Source: Flavobacterium daejeonense DSM 17708
GTDB taxonomy: Bacteria > Bacteroidota > Bacteroidia > Flavobacteriales > Flavobacteriaceae
Assembly: GCF_000425425.1 (NCBI RefSeq)
Contig: NZ_AUDK01000020.1
Span: forward strand, 32,144-96,143
Length of the DNA: 64,000 nt
Direction: 5' to 3'
Part shown: one piece after another, positions 52,581 to 62,800 of the stretch
How positions within the stretch are numbered: position 1 is the first letter of the stretch
Layout: each line of letters opens with the position of its first letter
Notes under the pieces: model-generated
The model's input: only the letters and a program-made list of their open reading frames with translations
Databases searched by the model: none
What the model was told of the DNA's origin: nothing
Made by a program: the position numbers and the translations under genes

Positions 52581-54215
52581 ATGGCGATAAAAGTAACAAT
52601 GCCTCGTTTGAGTGATACCATGACGGAAGGAACGGTAGCAACCTGGCTTAAAAAAGTAGGAGACAAAGTAAGCGAAGGAGATATCCTTGCAGAAATTGAA
52701 ACTGACAAAGCAACGATGGAATTCGAATCCTTTAACGAAGGAACTCTTTTACACATTGGTATTGCTGAAGGAGAAACTGCTCCGGTAGATTCTTTATTAG
52801 CAATCATAGGAAATGAAGGTGAAGATATTTCTGCTTTATTAGCCGGAGATGCTGCACCTGCTGCTGCCGCTCCTGCTGCAGTTGAAACTAAAAAAGAAGA
52901 AACAGCTGCTCCTGCCGCTAAACCGGCTGCTGCATTACCAGCCGGAGTTATCGTGGTAACGATGCCTCGCCTGAGTGACACCATGACTGAAGGAACAGTT
53001 GCAACCTGGTTGAAAAAAGTAGGTGACAAAGTAAGTGAAGGAGACATTCTTGCTGAAATCGAAACCGATAAAGCAACAATGGAATTCGAATCTTTCAACG
53101 AAGGAACATTATTATATATCGGAATCCAGGAAGGAAACACAGCTCCTGTTGATAGTTTGTTAGCTATCATCGGACCTGCAGGAACTGACATTAGCGGAAT
53201 CGCTGACGGCTACGTTGCCGGAGCAGCTCCACAAGCTGAGCCTGCTGCTGAAGAAACTAAAGCTGCTGCACCTGCTCAGGCTGCTGCTGCGCCAGTTGCT
53301 CAGGAAGCTCCTGCTGACGGAGGAAGAATCCTAGCTTCTCCATTGGCTAAAAAAATTGCTTCTGACAAAGGAATCCAATTAAGCCAAGTAAAAGGTTCAG
53401 GTGAAAACGGACGTATCGTAAAAAGCGATATAGAAAACTTCTCTCCTGCTGCTGCCGCTCCACAAGCTGCTACTGCTGCTAAAGCAGATGCTGCTGCTGC
53501 ACCAGCTGCAAAACCTTATGTTCCGGCAGGACAAATAGCTACTGAAGAAATCAAAAATTCGCAAATGCGTAAAATCATTGCGAAACGTTTATCAGAATCT
53601 TTATTCACCGCACCGCATTACAACTTAGTAATCGAAGTGTCTATGGATGAAGCAATGAAATCAAGAGCTACAATTAATACTGTTCCTGATACCAAAGTAT
53701 CTTTCAACGATATGGTGATTAAAGCTTCTGCTTTAGCCTTGAAAAAACATCCAAAAATCAACTCTCAATGGTCTGCTGATGCAATAACAATTAACTACCA
53801 TGTAAATATTGGTGTGGCTGTAGCCGTTGAAGACGGATTAGTTGTCCCTGTATTACCTTTTACTGATGGTATGAGTTTATCTCAAATTGGTGCTAGCGTA
53901 AGAGATTTGGCTGGAAGAGCTAAAAGCAAAAAATTATTACCTTCAGAAATGGAAGGAAGTACTTTTACTATTTCTAACCTTGGAATGTTTGGTATCACTG
54001 AATTCAACTCTATCATTAACCAACCAAACTCAGCTATCCTTTCTGTAGGAGCAATCGTTGAGAAACCAGTGGTTAAAAACGGACAAATCGTTGTAGGAAA
54101 CACTATGATGTTATCTCTTGCTTGTGACCACCGTACTATCGATGGAGCAACCGGAGCTCAGTTTTTACAAACATTAAAACAATACATTGAAAACCCAGTG
54201 ACTATGCTTGCATAA
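52581..54215 (+). CDS. pdhC: pyruvate dehydrogenase E2 component (dihydrolipoyl acetyltransferase)
   Basis: Core acetyltransferase that moves acetyl from lipoate to CoA. The 544-residue protein has two lipoyl domains (about 1-75 and 122-197), each with a lipoylated Lys in TDKATMEFES (Lys43, Lys164). Ala/Pro linkers, a peripheral-subunit-binding domain (about 250-290, ASPLAKKIASDKGI), and a catalytic domain (about 315-544) ending LACDHRTIDGATGAQFL follow. The lipoyl domains are nearly identical in protein but differ at many third codon positions. It is followed by a strong terminator. The symbol aceF is also used. Confidence 0.95.
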   Translation: MAIKVTMPRLSDTMTEGTVATWLKKVGDKVSEGDILAEIETDKATMEFESFNEGTLLHIGIAEGETAPVDSLLAIIGNEGEDISALLAGDAAPAAAAPAAVETKKEETAAPAAKPAAALPAGVIVVTMPRLSDTMTEGTVATWLKKVGDKVSEGDILAEIETDKATMEFESFNEGTLLYIGIQEGNTAPVDSLLAIIGPAGTDISGIADGYVAGAAPQAEPAAEETKAAAPAQAAAAPVAQEAPADGGRILASPLAKKIASDKGIQLSQVKGSGENGRIVKSDIENFSPAAAAPQAATAAKADAAAAPAAKPYVPAGQIATEEIKNSQMRKIIAKRLSESLFTAPHYNLVIEVSMDEAMKSRATINTVPDTKVSFNDMVIKASALALKKHPKINSQWSADAITINYHVNIGVAVAVEDGLVVPVLPFTDGMSLSQIGASVRDLAGRAKSKKLLPSEMEGSTFTISNLGMFGITEFNSIINQPNSAILSVGAIVEKPVVKNGQIVVGNTMMLSLACDHRTIDGATGAQFLQTLKQYIENPVTMLA

Positions 54216-54236
54216 TTACTATTCAGTATAAAACTA

Positions 54237-54272
54237 AAACCCGTCTTGTTGTAAAACTTGACGGGTTTTTTT
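54237..54272 (+). terminator. terminator of the pdhA-pdhC operon
   Basis: Arms AAACCCGTC (54237-54245) and GACGGGTTT (54260-54268) with a 14-nt loop run into seven T (54266-54272). The minus-strand gene ends just beyond. Confidence 0.88.
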
Positions 54273-54297
54273 GTTACAAATAGCAAAACATTGATCT

Positions 54298-55017
54298 TTA
54301 TTCTATCTTTAAGAGACAATATTTAAAAGTCGTATTTTCAATATTTGAAAATTTCTCCCAAGTAATTTTATAATCATTCAGTAAGTTTAATTTATAAAAA
54401 TAATCTTTTTTACACGACCAATGCTCTTTAGAATTACTATTAAGCCAAACATTATTTTCACTCAATTTATATTTAGTTTTATCTATTTTATTGTAATTCC
54501 AACTCAAATCTAAATTATTAAGAATTGCATTATCATGAAATGAAAAATGCTTATCAAAATTATCTTTTTCATAAACATTTCTCTCATAATACTCATTATC
54601 ATTTGTTAAAATTAAAACATAACCACATTTAAAATCCAAATTCTTTGATTTATAGTTTTCAATTCTAAAAATATCTTTTCTAAAACTATACCTACCAACA
54701 TCTTGGGCACCATGCCCAGCTAAAACATAATTTTCGCCCTTAAAAACAATATTTGCTTTTTTAGTTTTGTATTTCAGTTCGATAGGATAAACTCCACCAT
54801 TTCCATCAACAACAACTATATCAATTGGAGCTCGAACAATTATCTTTTGATCATTTCGATTAACCATTTCTAATTGCACAGGTCTCTCAAGGCGAATTTC
54901 GAATTCAGGATTATTAATTTTGATATTAAATGCTAGAGCTAATTTTAAATCATCTTCAGAATGAAAAATTGGCCTTTGATTTTGAAGTTCTATAATTGAT
55001 TTTTCAAAAAAATTCAT
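54298..55017 (-). CDS. PD-(D/E)XK nuclease-like protein, function unknown
   Basis: A 239-residue protein I cannot name. APIDIVVVDGNGGVYPIELKYKTKK (about 65-90) has the spacing of a PD-(D/E)XK active site: Asp in PIDIV, then Glu-x-Lys in ELK. A QDVGRYSFRKDIFRIE helix follows, as in restriction-type folds. The C-terminal 100 residues are Asn/Lys-rich. Base composition is visibly A+T-richer than the flanking pdh and glycosyltransferase genes. It stands alone, with no methylase or toxin partner next to it. It could be a solitary defence nuclease or a DNA-processing protein. Confidence 0.6.
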   Translation of the reverse strand: MNFFEKSIIELQNQRPIFHSEDDLKLALAFNIKINNPEFEIRLERPVQLEMVNRNDQKIIVRAPIDIVVVDGNGGVYPIELKYKTKKANIVFKGENYVLAGHGAQDVGRYSFRKDIFRIENYKSKNLDFKCGYVLILTNDNEYYERNVYEKDNFDKHFSFHDNAILNNLDLSWNYNKIDKTKYKLSENNVWLNSNSKEHWSCKKDYFYKLNLLNDYKITWEKFSNIENTTFKYCLLKIE

Positions 55018-55069
55018 AATTACCTTTTTAATTTATTTAAAGTTACCCAAACTAAGTCAAACGAAAAAA

Positions 55070-56314
55070 CTAATTCTTATTCTTCTCCTCAATCCACTTT
55101 GCCATATACTTGGTACTTTTTAAAGTATGATGTTGCAACAACTCCCCCATGAAATTATTCAATCGATGTTGCTTTACATTCGAAACCAAAAACCCCATTT
55201 GTTTGGCAAAATCATCTTCAAATAAAGTTCTCAAATAACGTTGTTCAATAATTAAAACTCCATTTTTTTGAGCCTGAAGCCAAATATTTTCGTCTTTATA
55301 CAATTGCACCGCTTTATCAGCAAAAAGTTCCGGCGTATCTTCTACAAAACCATTCCAATCTAAATTTCCTTGCATGGATTCAGCACCAATTGAAGTTGTA
55401 ACACTTGGCGTTCCGCATTGCATCGCTTCCAGTAATTTTCCTTTAATTCCTGCTCCAAAACGCAAAGGAGCTAAAACTACTCTCGCTTTTTGAACCACTT
55501 CATTGGCATTTTCAGCTCGACCTTGGACTAAAAAACCATCTTTTACATTATGCAACTGCAACACTTTTTGCGAAGGATAAGCACCATAAACATTCAAAAC
55601 GGCTTCCGGCAATTGCTTTTTTATTAATGACCAAATCGTTTCTTTCAAATACTGAACTGCATTCCAGTTAGGTTCATGAAGAAAATTACCAATAAAAACA
55701 AAATCTTTACGCTCTTCAAAAGAAAGTAATTTTTCCAATTCAGGAATTGCATTCGATTCTAACAACAAAGGCAAATAATACAATAACCTTTCATCGATTT
55801 TAAAAGTAGTCGTTAGCAATTCCATCTCATATTCTGAAATCATCAATGACAAATCACAACGCAAAATACTGGCAATTTCACGTTTCGCTACTTCTTCAGC
55901 TAATAAATCCTGAGTTTTAAATTCCCGTTTTTCCTTAAATGCTTTTTGTCTCGCTAATCGCAAACAATGCAAATCTTCAGTATCCAAAATTCGTACTGCA
56001 TCCGGACAATTTTCGGCAACGCGCCAACCAAATTGCTCTTCAATCATAAACCGATCAAACAATACAATTGACGGATTCAATTCTTTGACAAATGCATCAA
56101 AACTGGAACAATTTAAATTTATCGCTTGTTTAGCTACATCAAATTCATTTAAATCAACCATAAAATCACTATCCTGAGCCGGACTCGCAAAAGTGATTTG
56201 GTATTCCTGTTTTTGAAATAACGAAATTAGTTGCATCATTCTTCCTCCAGCGGCAGAGGACTTTGGCTCTGGCCATACAAATCCGATAATTAATAATTGC
56301 TTATTCTGATTCAT
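55070..56314 (-). CDS. glycosyltransferase, GT4-like
   Basis: GT-B fold protein of 414 residues. The N-terminus opens LIIGFVWPEPKSSAAGGRMMQLISLFQKQEYQITFASP. The donor-binding half has FVFIGNFLHEPNWNAVQYLKETIW, LNVYGAYPSQKVLQLHNVKDGFLVQGRAENANEVVQKARVVLAPLRFGAGIKGKLLEAMQCGTPSVTTSIGAESM. The Gly-x-Lys-x-Lys-x-x-Glu arrangement is typical of GT4 enzymes. Substrate unknown. It is monocistronic and divergent from miaE. Confidence 0.85.
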   Translation of the reverse strand: MNQNKQLLIIGFVWPEPKSSAAGGRMMQLISLFQKQEYQITFASPAQDSDFMVDLNEFDVAKQAINLNCSSFDAFVKELNPSIVLFDRFMIEEQFGWRVAENCPDAVRILDTEDLHCLRLARQKAFKEKREFKTQDLLAEEVAKREIASILRCDLSLMISEYEMELLTTTFKIDERLLYYLPLLLESNAIPELEKLLSFEERKDFVFIGNFLHEPNWNAVQYLKETIWSLIKKQLPEAVLNVYGAYPSQKVLQLHNVKDGFLVQGRAENANEVVQKARVVLAPLRFGAGIKGKLLEAMQCGTPSVTTSIGAESMQGNLDWNGFVEDTPELFADKAVQLYKDENIWLQAQKNGVLIIEQRYLRTLFEDDFAKQMGFLVSNVKQHRLNNFMGELLQHHTLKSTKYMAKWIEEKNKN

Positions 56315-56392
56315 TGAACATTAAAATGAGGTAAAGTAACGGTAAAATAACAGCAAAGGTCGAAAATATAATAGAATACAAAGCAAAAAACT

Positions 56393-56400
56393 TAATTTTG
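56393..56400 (+). promoter_or_regulatory. -7 box TAATTTTG of miaE
   Basis: TAATTTTG matches TAnnTTTG and is 19 nt before the ATG at 56420, predicting a leader of about 15 nt. Confidence 0.55.
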
Positions 56401-56419
56401 TAAGCTAAAATAAGAAATC

Positions 56420-57001
56420 ATGTTAGGATTAAAATTAGCCACCGACCCAAGATGGGTAAATATCGTAGAAACTAATATCGAAGAAATTTTAACCGATCAT
56501 GCCTGGTGCGAACAAAAAGCGGCTTCAAACGCCATCAGTCTGATTACCCAAAACTCTGAAAAAGAAGAATTGGTAAACGAATTAATTCTTATTGCTCAGG
56601 AAGAAATGGAACATTTTAAAATGGTTCACGACCTTATCAAAGAAAGAGGACTTACTTTTGGTCGCGAACGCAAAGACAGCTACGTAAACGAACTTTTTAA
56701 ATTTATGAAAAAAGACGGAAGCCGAAATGATGCTTTATGTGAAAGATTACTATTTTCAGCCATGATTGAAGCCAGAAGTTGCGAACGTTTTAAAGTATTA
56801 TCCGAAAATATAAAAGATCCGAAATTATCTAAATTTTACCGTGATTTGATGATTAGTGAAGCCAATCATTACACCTCTTTCCTGGGCTTTGCCCGTAAAT
56901 ATGCCGATAATGTAGATGTGGACAAACGATGGAAGGAATGGATTGAATATGAAACATCCATCATTATCAAATACGGTAAAGACGAAACCGTTCACGGATA
57001 A
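56420..57001 (+). CDS. miaE: tRNA 2-(methylthio)-cis-zeatin tRNA hydroxylase, MiaE-like
   Basis: Di-iron enzyme of the ferritin-like fold that hydroxylates ms2i6A in certain tRNAs. The 193-residue protein has the iron-binding helices: ILTDHAWCEQKAASNAISLI, IAQEEMEHFKMVHDLIKERG, FSAMIEARSCERFKVLS and MISEANHYTSFLGFARKY (EAxxH). The overall layout is MiaE-type. A 54-nt gap leads to the AsmA-like gene; they may be co-transcribed. Confidence 0.9.
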   Translation: MLGLKLATDPRWVNIVETNIEEILTDHAWCEQKAASNAISLITQNSEKEELVNELILIAQEEMEHFKMVHDLIKERGLTFGRERKDSYVNELFKFMKKDGSRNDALCERLLFSAMIEARSCERFKVLSENIKDPKLSKFYRDLMISEANHYTSFLGFARKYADNVDVDKRWKEWIEYETSIIIKYGKDETVHG

Positions 57002-57055
57002 TAATCGCACCAAAAATACGTTCCTAATTTATTTCACAAAATAACACTTCCATAC

Positions 57056-59803
57056 ATGTCTTCAAAGAAAACTATATTTTTAAAAATACTGAAATATATA
57101 GGAATCACCGTAGTCAGTTTATTGGCTTTCATGTTCATTGCGCCTTATATTTTTGCTGACAAAATCAATGCAGAAATTAAAAAAACAGCCAATCAAAAAC
57201 TGAATGCCAAACTGGATTATTCGGAATCGAATGTTTCTTTTTTCAATCATTTTCCGTCATTGACAGTAAGTTTGGAAAATTTCAGACTGAACGGTTCGGC
57301 TCCGTTTCAAAACGAAAAATTAATTACTGCCAAAGAAATTGCTTTTGGTATTGATGTACCGAGTTTACTTTTTGGAAAATCAGTGAACATCGACAAAATT
57401 TTTCTTTCTAACGCTGACATAAACATACAAGTTAATCAGGAAGGTTTTGCCAATTATAATGTTTACAAATCAGAAAAAACGAAAACAACAGAAAAAGAGG
57501 GCGACAATTCGTTAAAATTAGAAAAAATCGAAATCAATAACAGTAAAATTATTTACGATGATTTATCGACAAAACTGCATTTTGATATTTTTGGCTTCAA
57601 CTATTTAGGAAAAGGCGATTTGAGCAAAGCCATTTTTGATTTGTCTTCAAAAGCACAAATTTCTAAATTAAATCTTTTGTATGACAACGAGCCCTATTTG
57701 ATGAATAAAAAAGTGAATGCTTCGTTAATTACTAAAGTTAATGTTAACTCGCTTTCGTTTATTTTTCAACAAAATGACTTAAAAATAAACAACTTAGTAG
57801 TTGATTTCAAAGGGAAATTTGACTTCCTGAAAGAAGGTTACAACATGGATTTTCTTTTAAAAACAACTAACAGTAAACTAAACGATTTTTTTACTGCTTT
57901 TCCTCCAAAATTCATCACCTGGCTGGATAAAACACAATTAACCGGAAATACCAATTTCAATTTGGCATTGAAAGGAAAATATATCGCTTCTCAAAATATT
58001 GCTCCAAATCTTAGTTTGGATTTTAAAGTAAAAGACGGAAGCGTTAATTACAACCAAAGTCCGGCAACGATAAGTAATTTGAACGTTGATTTTTCAACTG
58101 AACTGCCTTCGTTAAATCCGGATTTACTAATTGTTGATTTAAAAAATCTTTCGCTGAACATAGATAAGGAAACACTAAAGGCCAAACTGTACAGCACCGG
58201 AACTGAAGTACTTAACATTGATGCAGCTTTGCAATCCAAAATAGATTTGGAAAAATTGAATCGTGCTTTGGGAATTCCTGATTTAGAGATCAAAGGAATA
58301 CTAATTACCGACGGAACTGCTAAAGGAAAATTTGATAAAAAAAATGGATTATTTCCTGTAACTAATGCCGTAATCAATTTGAACAACGGTTATTTAAAAA
58401 CAAAATATTACCCAAATCCGATAACTGATATTTCGGTTGTTTCGACGGTTTCTAATCCTAAAGGAACTTTTGACAATTTAAAAGTAGTTTTGCAACCGGC
58501 TCAGTTTACTTTTGAAGGCAATCCTGTATTTGTAAAAGCGAATCTGAATAATTTTGACAATCTTTCGTACGATATCAATGCTAAAGGAACTTTAGATATT
58601 GGGAAAATCTATCAGGTTTTTTCTCAAAAAGGACTTGAAGTTAATGGTTTTATCAAAGCTGATTTGGCTTTAAAAGGAAAACAAAGTGATGCCGAAAAAG
58701 GAAACTATTCCAAACTTAAAAACAGCGGAACTTTAGAAATCAAAAACATCGAACTGGCTTCGAAATATTTACCTAAAAAATTCTTAGTTCGTGAAGGGAT
58801 TTTTAAATTCAACAACGACAAGATGCTGTTCAATACCTTCCTGGCTTCTTACGGTCAGTCGGATTTTAAATTAAATGGCTATTTGCAAAATGTATTTAAC
58901 TTTATTGCTGCCAAAGACGGCGTTTTACACGGTTCTTTTTCATTAAGTTCAAAATATATCAATGCGGATGAATTTATGTCGAATACTATGGTAGCAACTC
59001 CTGAAACAGAAAGCAAAACTTCGACAGAAAACACCAATACCACAACGGAAACAGGAGTAATTGTGGTTCCGCCAAATTTAGATTTGCGCTTCAGAGCCAA
59101 TGCTCAAAAAGTAGATTTTAACGGACTAACACTTAAAAACGCCAAAGGAAGTCTGAAAATGAAAAACGGATTGCTCAGTATGCAAAACACCGGTTTTGAT
59201 TTAATTGGCTGTACCGTTACCATGAATGCGACCTATAAAAGTGTCAATTCTAAAAATGCGCTTTTTGAATATCAAATCAAAGCCAATGAATTTGACATTA
59301 AACGCGCTTATAATGAAGTAAAAATTTTTAGAGAAATGGCCAGTGCCGCCGAAAAAGCGCAAGGAATCATTTCACTTGACTATTTGCTTAAAGGACGTTT
59401 GAATCAAAACATGGAGCCGGTTTTCCCTTCTTTATCCGGAAACGGAGTCGTTTCGATAAAAAATGTCAAAATGTATGGAATGAAAATGTTTAACAGTGTC
59501 GCTAAAAAAACGGACAAAGAAAGCATTAAAAATCCTGAACTGAATCAGGTAGATATTAAAAGCTCTGTTAAAAATAATATTATTACCATTGAACGCTTCA
59601 AATTTAAATTTGCCGGATTCAGACCCCGAATTGAAGGAACTACCAGCTTAGACGGCCGACTGAATCTAAAAATGCGTTTAGGCTTACCTCCGTTGGGAAT
59701 TCTTGGTATTCCGTTAACTATTACAGGAAATAAAGACAATCCTAAAATTAAAGTAGGTCGAAAAACAGAAGATTTAGAAGAGACTAAAGACAGCATTCAA
59801 TAA
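57056..59803 (+). CDS. AsmA-like protein
   Basis: Large (915-residue) inner-membrane-anchored periplasmic protein. A single N-terminal helix (about 12-32, ILKYIGITVVSLLAFMFIAPYIFA) is followed by long beta-rich AsmA/TamB-like repeats. Family hallmarks are the opening FSDKINAEIKKTANQKLNAKLDYSESNVSFFNHFPSLTVSLENFRL and the C-terminal GTTSLDGRLNLKMRLGLPPLGILGIPLTITGNKDNPKIKVG. AsmA-type proteins bridge membranes and are tied to lipid transport and envelope integrity. A Thr-rich linker (about 645-665) interrupts the repeats. It ends at a bidirectional terminator. Confidence 0.88.
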   Translation: MSSKKTIFLKILKYIGITVVSLLAFMFIAPYIFADKINAEIKKTANQKLNAKLDYSESNVSFFNHFPSLTVSLENFRLNGSAPFQNEKLITAKEIAFGIDVPSLLFGKSVNIDKIFLSNADINIQVNQEGFANYNVYKSEKTKTTEKEGDNSLKLEKIEINNSKIIYDDLSTKLHFDIFGFNYLGKGDLSKAIFDLSSKAQISKLNLLYDNEPYLMNKKVNASLITKVNVNSLSFIFQQNDLKINNLVVDFKGKFDFLKEGYNMDFLLKTTNSKLNDFFTAFPPKFITWLDKTQLTGNTNFNLALKGKYIASQNIAPNLSLDFKVKDGSVNYNQSPATISNLNVDFSTELPSLNPDLLIVDLKNLSLNIDKETLKAKLYSTGTEVLNIDAALQSKIDLEKLNRALGIPDLEIKGILITDGTAKGKFDKKNGLFPVTNAVINLNNGYLKTKYYPNPITDISVVSTVSNPKGTFDNLKVVLQPAQFTFEGNPVFVKANLNNFDNLSYDINAKGTLDIGKIYQVFSQKGLEVNGFIKADLALKGKQSDAEKGNYSKLKNSGTLEIKNIELASKYLPKKFLVREGIFKFNNDKMLFNTFLASYGQSDFKLNGYLQNVFNFIAAKDGVLHGSFSLSSKYINADEFMSNTMVATPETESKTSTENTNTTTETGVIVVPPNLDLRFRANAQKVDFNGLTLKNAKGSLKMKNGLLSMQNTGFDLIGCTVTMNATYKSVNSKNALFEYQIKANEFDIKRAYNEVKIFREMASAAEKAQGIISLDYLLKGRLNQNMEPVFPSLSGNGVVSIKNVKMYGMKMFNSVAKKTDKESIKNPELNQVDIKSSVKNNIITIERFKFKFAGFRPRIEGTTSLDGRLNLKMRLGLPPLGILGIPLTITGNKDNPKIKVGRKTEDLEETKDSIQ

Positions 59804-59814
59804 GCGCAAAACTA

Positions 59815-59843
59815 AAAAGAGCCATCGTTTGATGGCTCTTTTC
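59815..59843. terminator. bidirectional terminator between the AsmA-like and lyase genes
   Basis: A stem GAGCCATC / GATGGCTC (59819-59826, 59831-59838) with a GTTT loop is flanked by A runs on the left and T runs on the right. It can therefore stop both convergent genes. Confidence 0.85.
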
Positions 59844-59847
59844 TTTC

Positions 59848-62800
59848 CTAGTTAATAAGTACTTTAATATGATTATTTAAATCTTCCCCAACCACGTGAA
59901 GAATATAAACTCCCGGCAATTGTCGCTCCATTAAATGAACTTTAAAATTACCTTTGCTGTTTCCGTTATTCTCTAAAGTTTTATCAAAAATAATATTCCC
60001 GCCCGAATCAATTAAAGTTGCGTTGATATAAGGCGAATTATATGATGGAATATTAATATTAATTTGCTCCTTAACCGGATTAGGATGAATTGCTATTTCA
60101 TTGGTTGTGATTCTAAAACTCCAAACATCTCCCGTAGTAGTTCCGTAATCATTAGTCGCATCAACTCTCCAGTAATAATAGACTCTGGAAGTTAAAGTTG
60201 TTGGCAACTGAAACGATGTATTTTCAGAATAAGAAACATCCCCAATCGGAATAAGATTATTTGGATCAGTACCAAAATAAACGGTGTATCTGGTTGCATC
60301 AATTTTGCTGGCCCAACTTAAATTGAAATTTTCAACCGGCAATTCTAAGAAATAAGATCCGTCAGCAGGATTTGGATTTATCACTTTTGCAGGAGCCGGA
60401 GCTACCGGTGTTGTCAATTCTAGAGTATCCGTAAAATTTGAAGCATCTGTATTATTAGTTGCTGCTAATCGATAAAAATATTTCGCATTTGGTTCAACAG
60501 TATTATCTGTATAAGTGATGGTGTTAGCATCCAATTCTGCTATTTGTTCAAAAGAAATTCCATCTGTTGAACGTTCAATTACAAAATTAGCTTCATTATT
60601 AGAATTATCATTCCAGTTTAAAACAACAGAACTGGAAGCCGATGGTGTTGCTATAGTATTTGCTTCATAAGTAACATTTGATGGAGCATTGATAACTGTG
60701 GTATTATAAATTTCAGCAACCTGAGAAGCAGAAAGTGCATAATTGAATATCTTCAATTCATCTAACTTGCCTTTATAAGGAGCCGGTGCTGTTCCTGATT
60801 CCAATTCCAGTTCTCCAATATTTCCTAAAATTAGATCTGTTGGTTCGCCAATTCCTGTAACTCCTGTTTCACTAATTTCACTAACAAGAGTTCCGTCACG
60901 ATACAAACGCATTTTATGAGCGGTAATATCACGCATAATCACCACATGTACCCAACTTCCTTTAAAGAAATCTGTAGCCGATACAGACAATTCTTTTTTG
61001 GTTACATCATCATCAATTGCAAAACGAAGTTGACTGCTTTTAAATTCAACATTATAACGTTTTCCTGTAGCACCTGTAGTTGCATTTTTAGTAAAAGATC
61101 CTTTGCATAATAAATAAGTACTAGAAGTACCTGTTGGCATCAAATTAGCTGCCGCATTCATCCAAAAAGATATTGAAAAAGAACTGTTATTCAGATAAAT
61201 TTGATCGGCATTTGGAATACTAGCCATAAAACTATTATTCTTTGAAGTCGAAAAATCCAAAGCGTTATTAGCTTTCCCTACAATTTTTACATTCGCATTA
61301 TCAAAATCAGAATCTAATTTTCCATTATTAGCATATTCAGATAAATCAATAATATCATCACCTTCTCCGGCAGCTTCTCTAAAAGGCCAATGTCCTGTCA
61401 TCCCGGAAGGAAATTCAGCAATAGTTCTAAAATTCCATACTGTTCCGGTTGCAGTACCTTTGACATTAGTAGCATCCACCCTCCAGTAATATTTAGTTCC
61501 TGACACTAAATTCGAAATTTGGTAAGATGGACTTGCTGCGTAATTAACATCCGCTATCTTATTCAAACTCGATGCATCTGTACCTAAATAAATGGTATAA
61601 ACCGTTGTATTAGAACTTCCGGTCCATTTTAGCGTTAACTTTCCAGCAGATAATTCAGCATAATCAAATCCATTTGCAGGAGTTGGATTGGCCGCTTTAG
61701 CCGGTGCAGTTGGAATAGCCGGTGTAGTTACCGAATTAACATCGCTATAACCGGAAGAATCATTTCCTGTCATTGCTTTTACTCTGTAAAAATACTGAGT
61801 ATTAGGAGTCAAATTTGTATCTGCATAAGTTGTTGTATTAGCAGTAACCTGAGCTACTTGCGTAAATGTAGTTCCATCTGTAGAACGCTCAACAACAAAA
61901 TTAGTTTCGTTATCTGAATTATCTTTCCAAGTCACAATTATTTTACTCGATGGAGTTGGTAATTCAACTGTGCTGGCATTAAAAGTAACTTCGGTTGGTG
62001 GGATAATAAATTCAGGTGGCGTTGTATAAATCAACCCATTAATATATACTTCAATATTAAAATATTCTGGAGAAGATTTACTATATTTTAACGCATCACT
62101 TGGATTGCTTTTATCCAATCCGTTAGCATCTTCCCAGGCATCCGGCATACCATCATTATCAGTGTCAACCGGAGAAGGTGCACCATAAACATGACCGGCA
62201 CCTCCATTTATAAACCCAAATTGTTTAGTCAAATCTGTTTGAACATAAACATAGGTTCCCACCGTTCCTTTTGACATCAAATCTGAAATCATTAAATTAT
62301 CTACCTGATCTCTTCTTGGGTAAGATGCTCCGGCACTTTGTATAATTTTATTATAGGCATCCAAAGCGGAAAGCGTTGTGTTTTTCATCGGATAATCATA
62401 AGGTGTCGATAAAATACTTGCAGCATCTCCCGTAGGATAACCAGTTAAATCCTGCGGAACTAAACTACCGTCTAAAACACCATTTCTATTATTATCAAAA
62501 TAATTTCCTGAACCGTATAAATAAAAATTAGAATTTCCTCTGTTAAATGGTGTGGAAGTAGTTGTGCTTGTATTTGGCCCTCCTATAAAATAATTATTGA
62601 TAATGTTCACATCAGATTGTCCCGCAGAATCACCTCCCATAATATAAGCTTCACCAGATTCAGTATGTCCGTATATGTTCCCATAATTCCCCCAATTGTA
62701 AACTACATTATTTACAAATTCATTAACCCCTTTTACTTTAGGATTTCGGGTTTTATTACTTATATACAAATTCCCTATTAAACTAATTTTTCCCCCGGAA

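Noticed and set aside
52568..53191. Long open frame antisense to the lipoyl domains of pdhC
   Set aside because: It is a repetitive Ala/Ser/Val-rich shadow produced by the duplicated, Ala-rich coding sequence, with no start context or homology.
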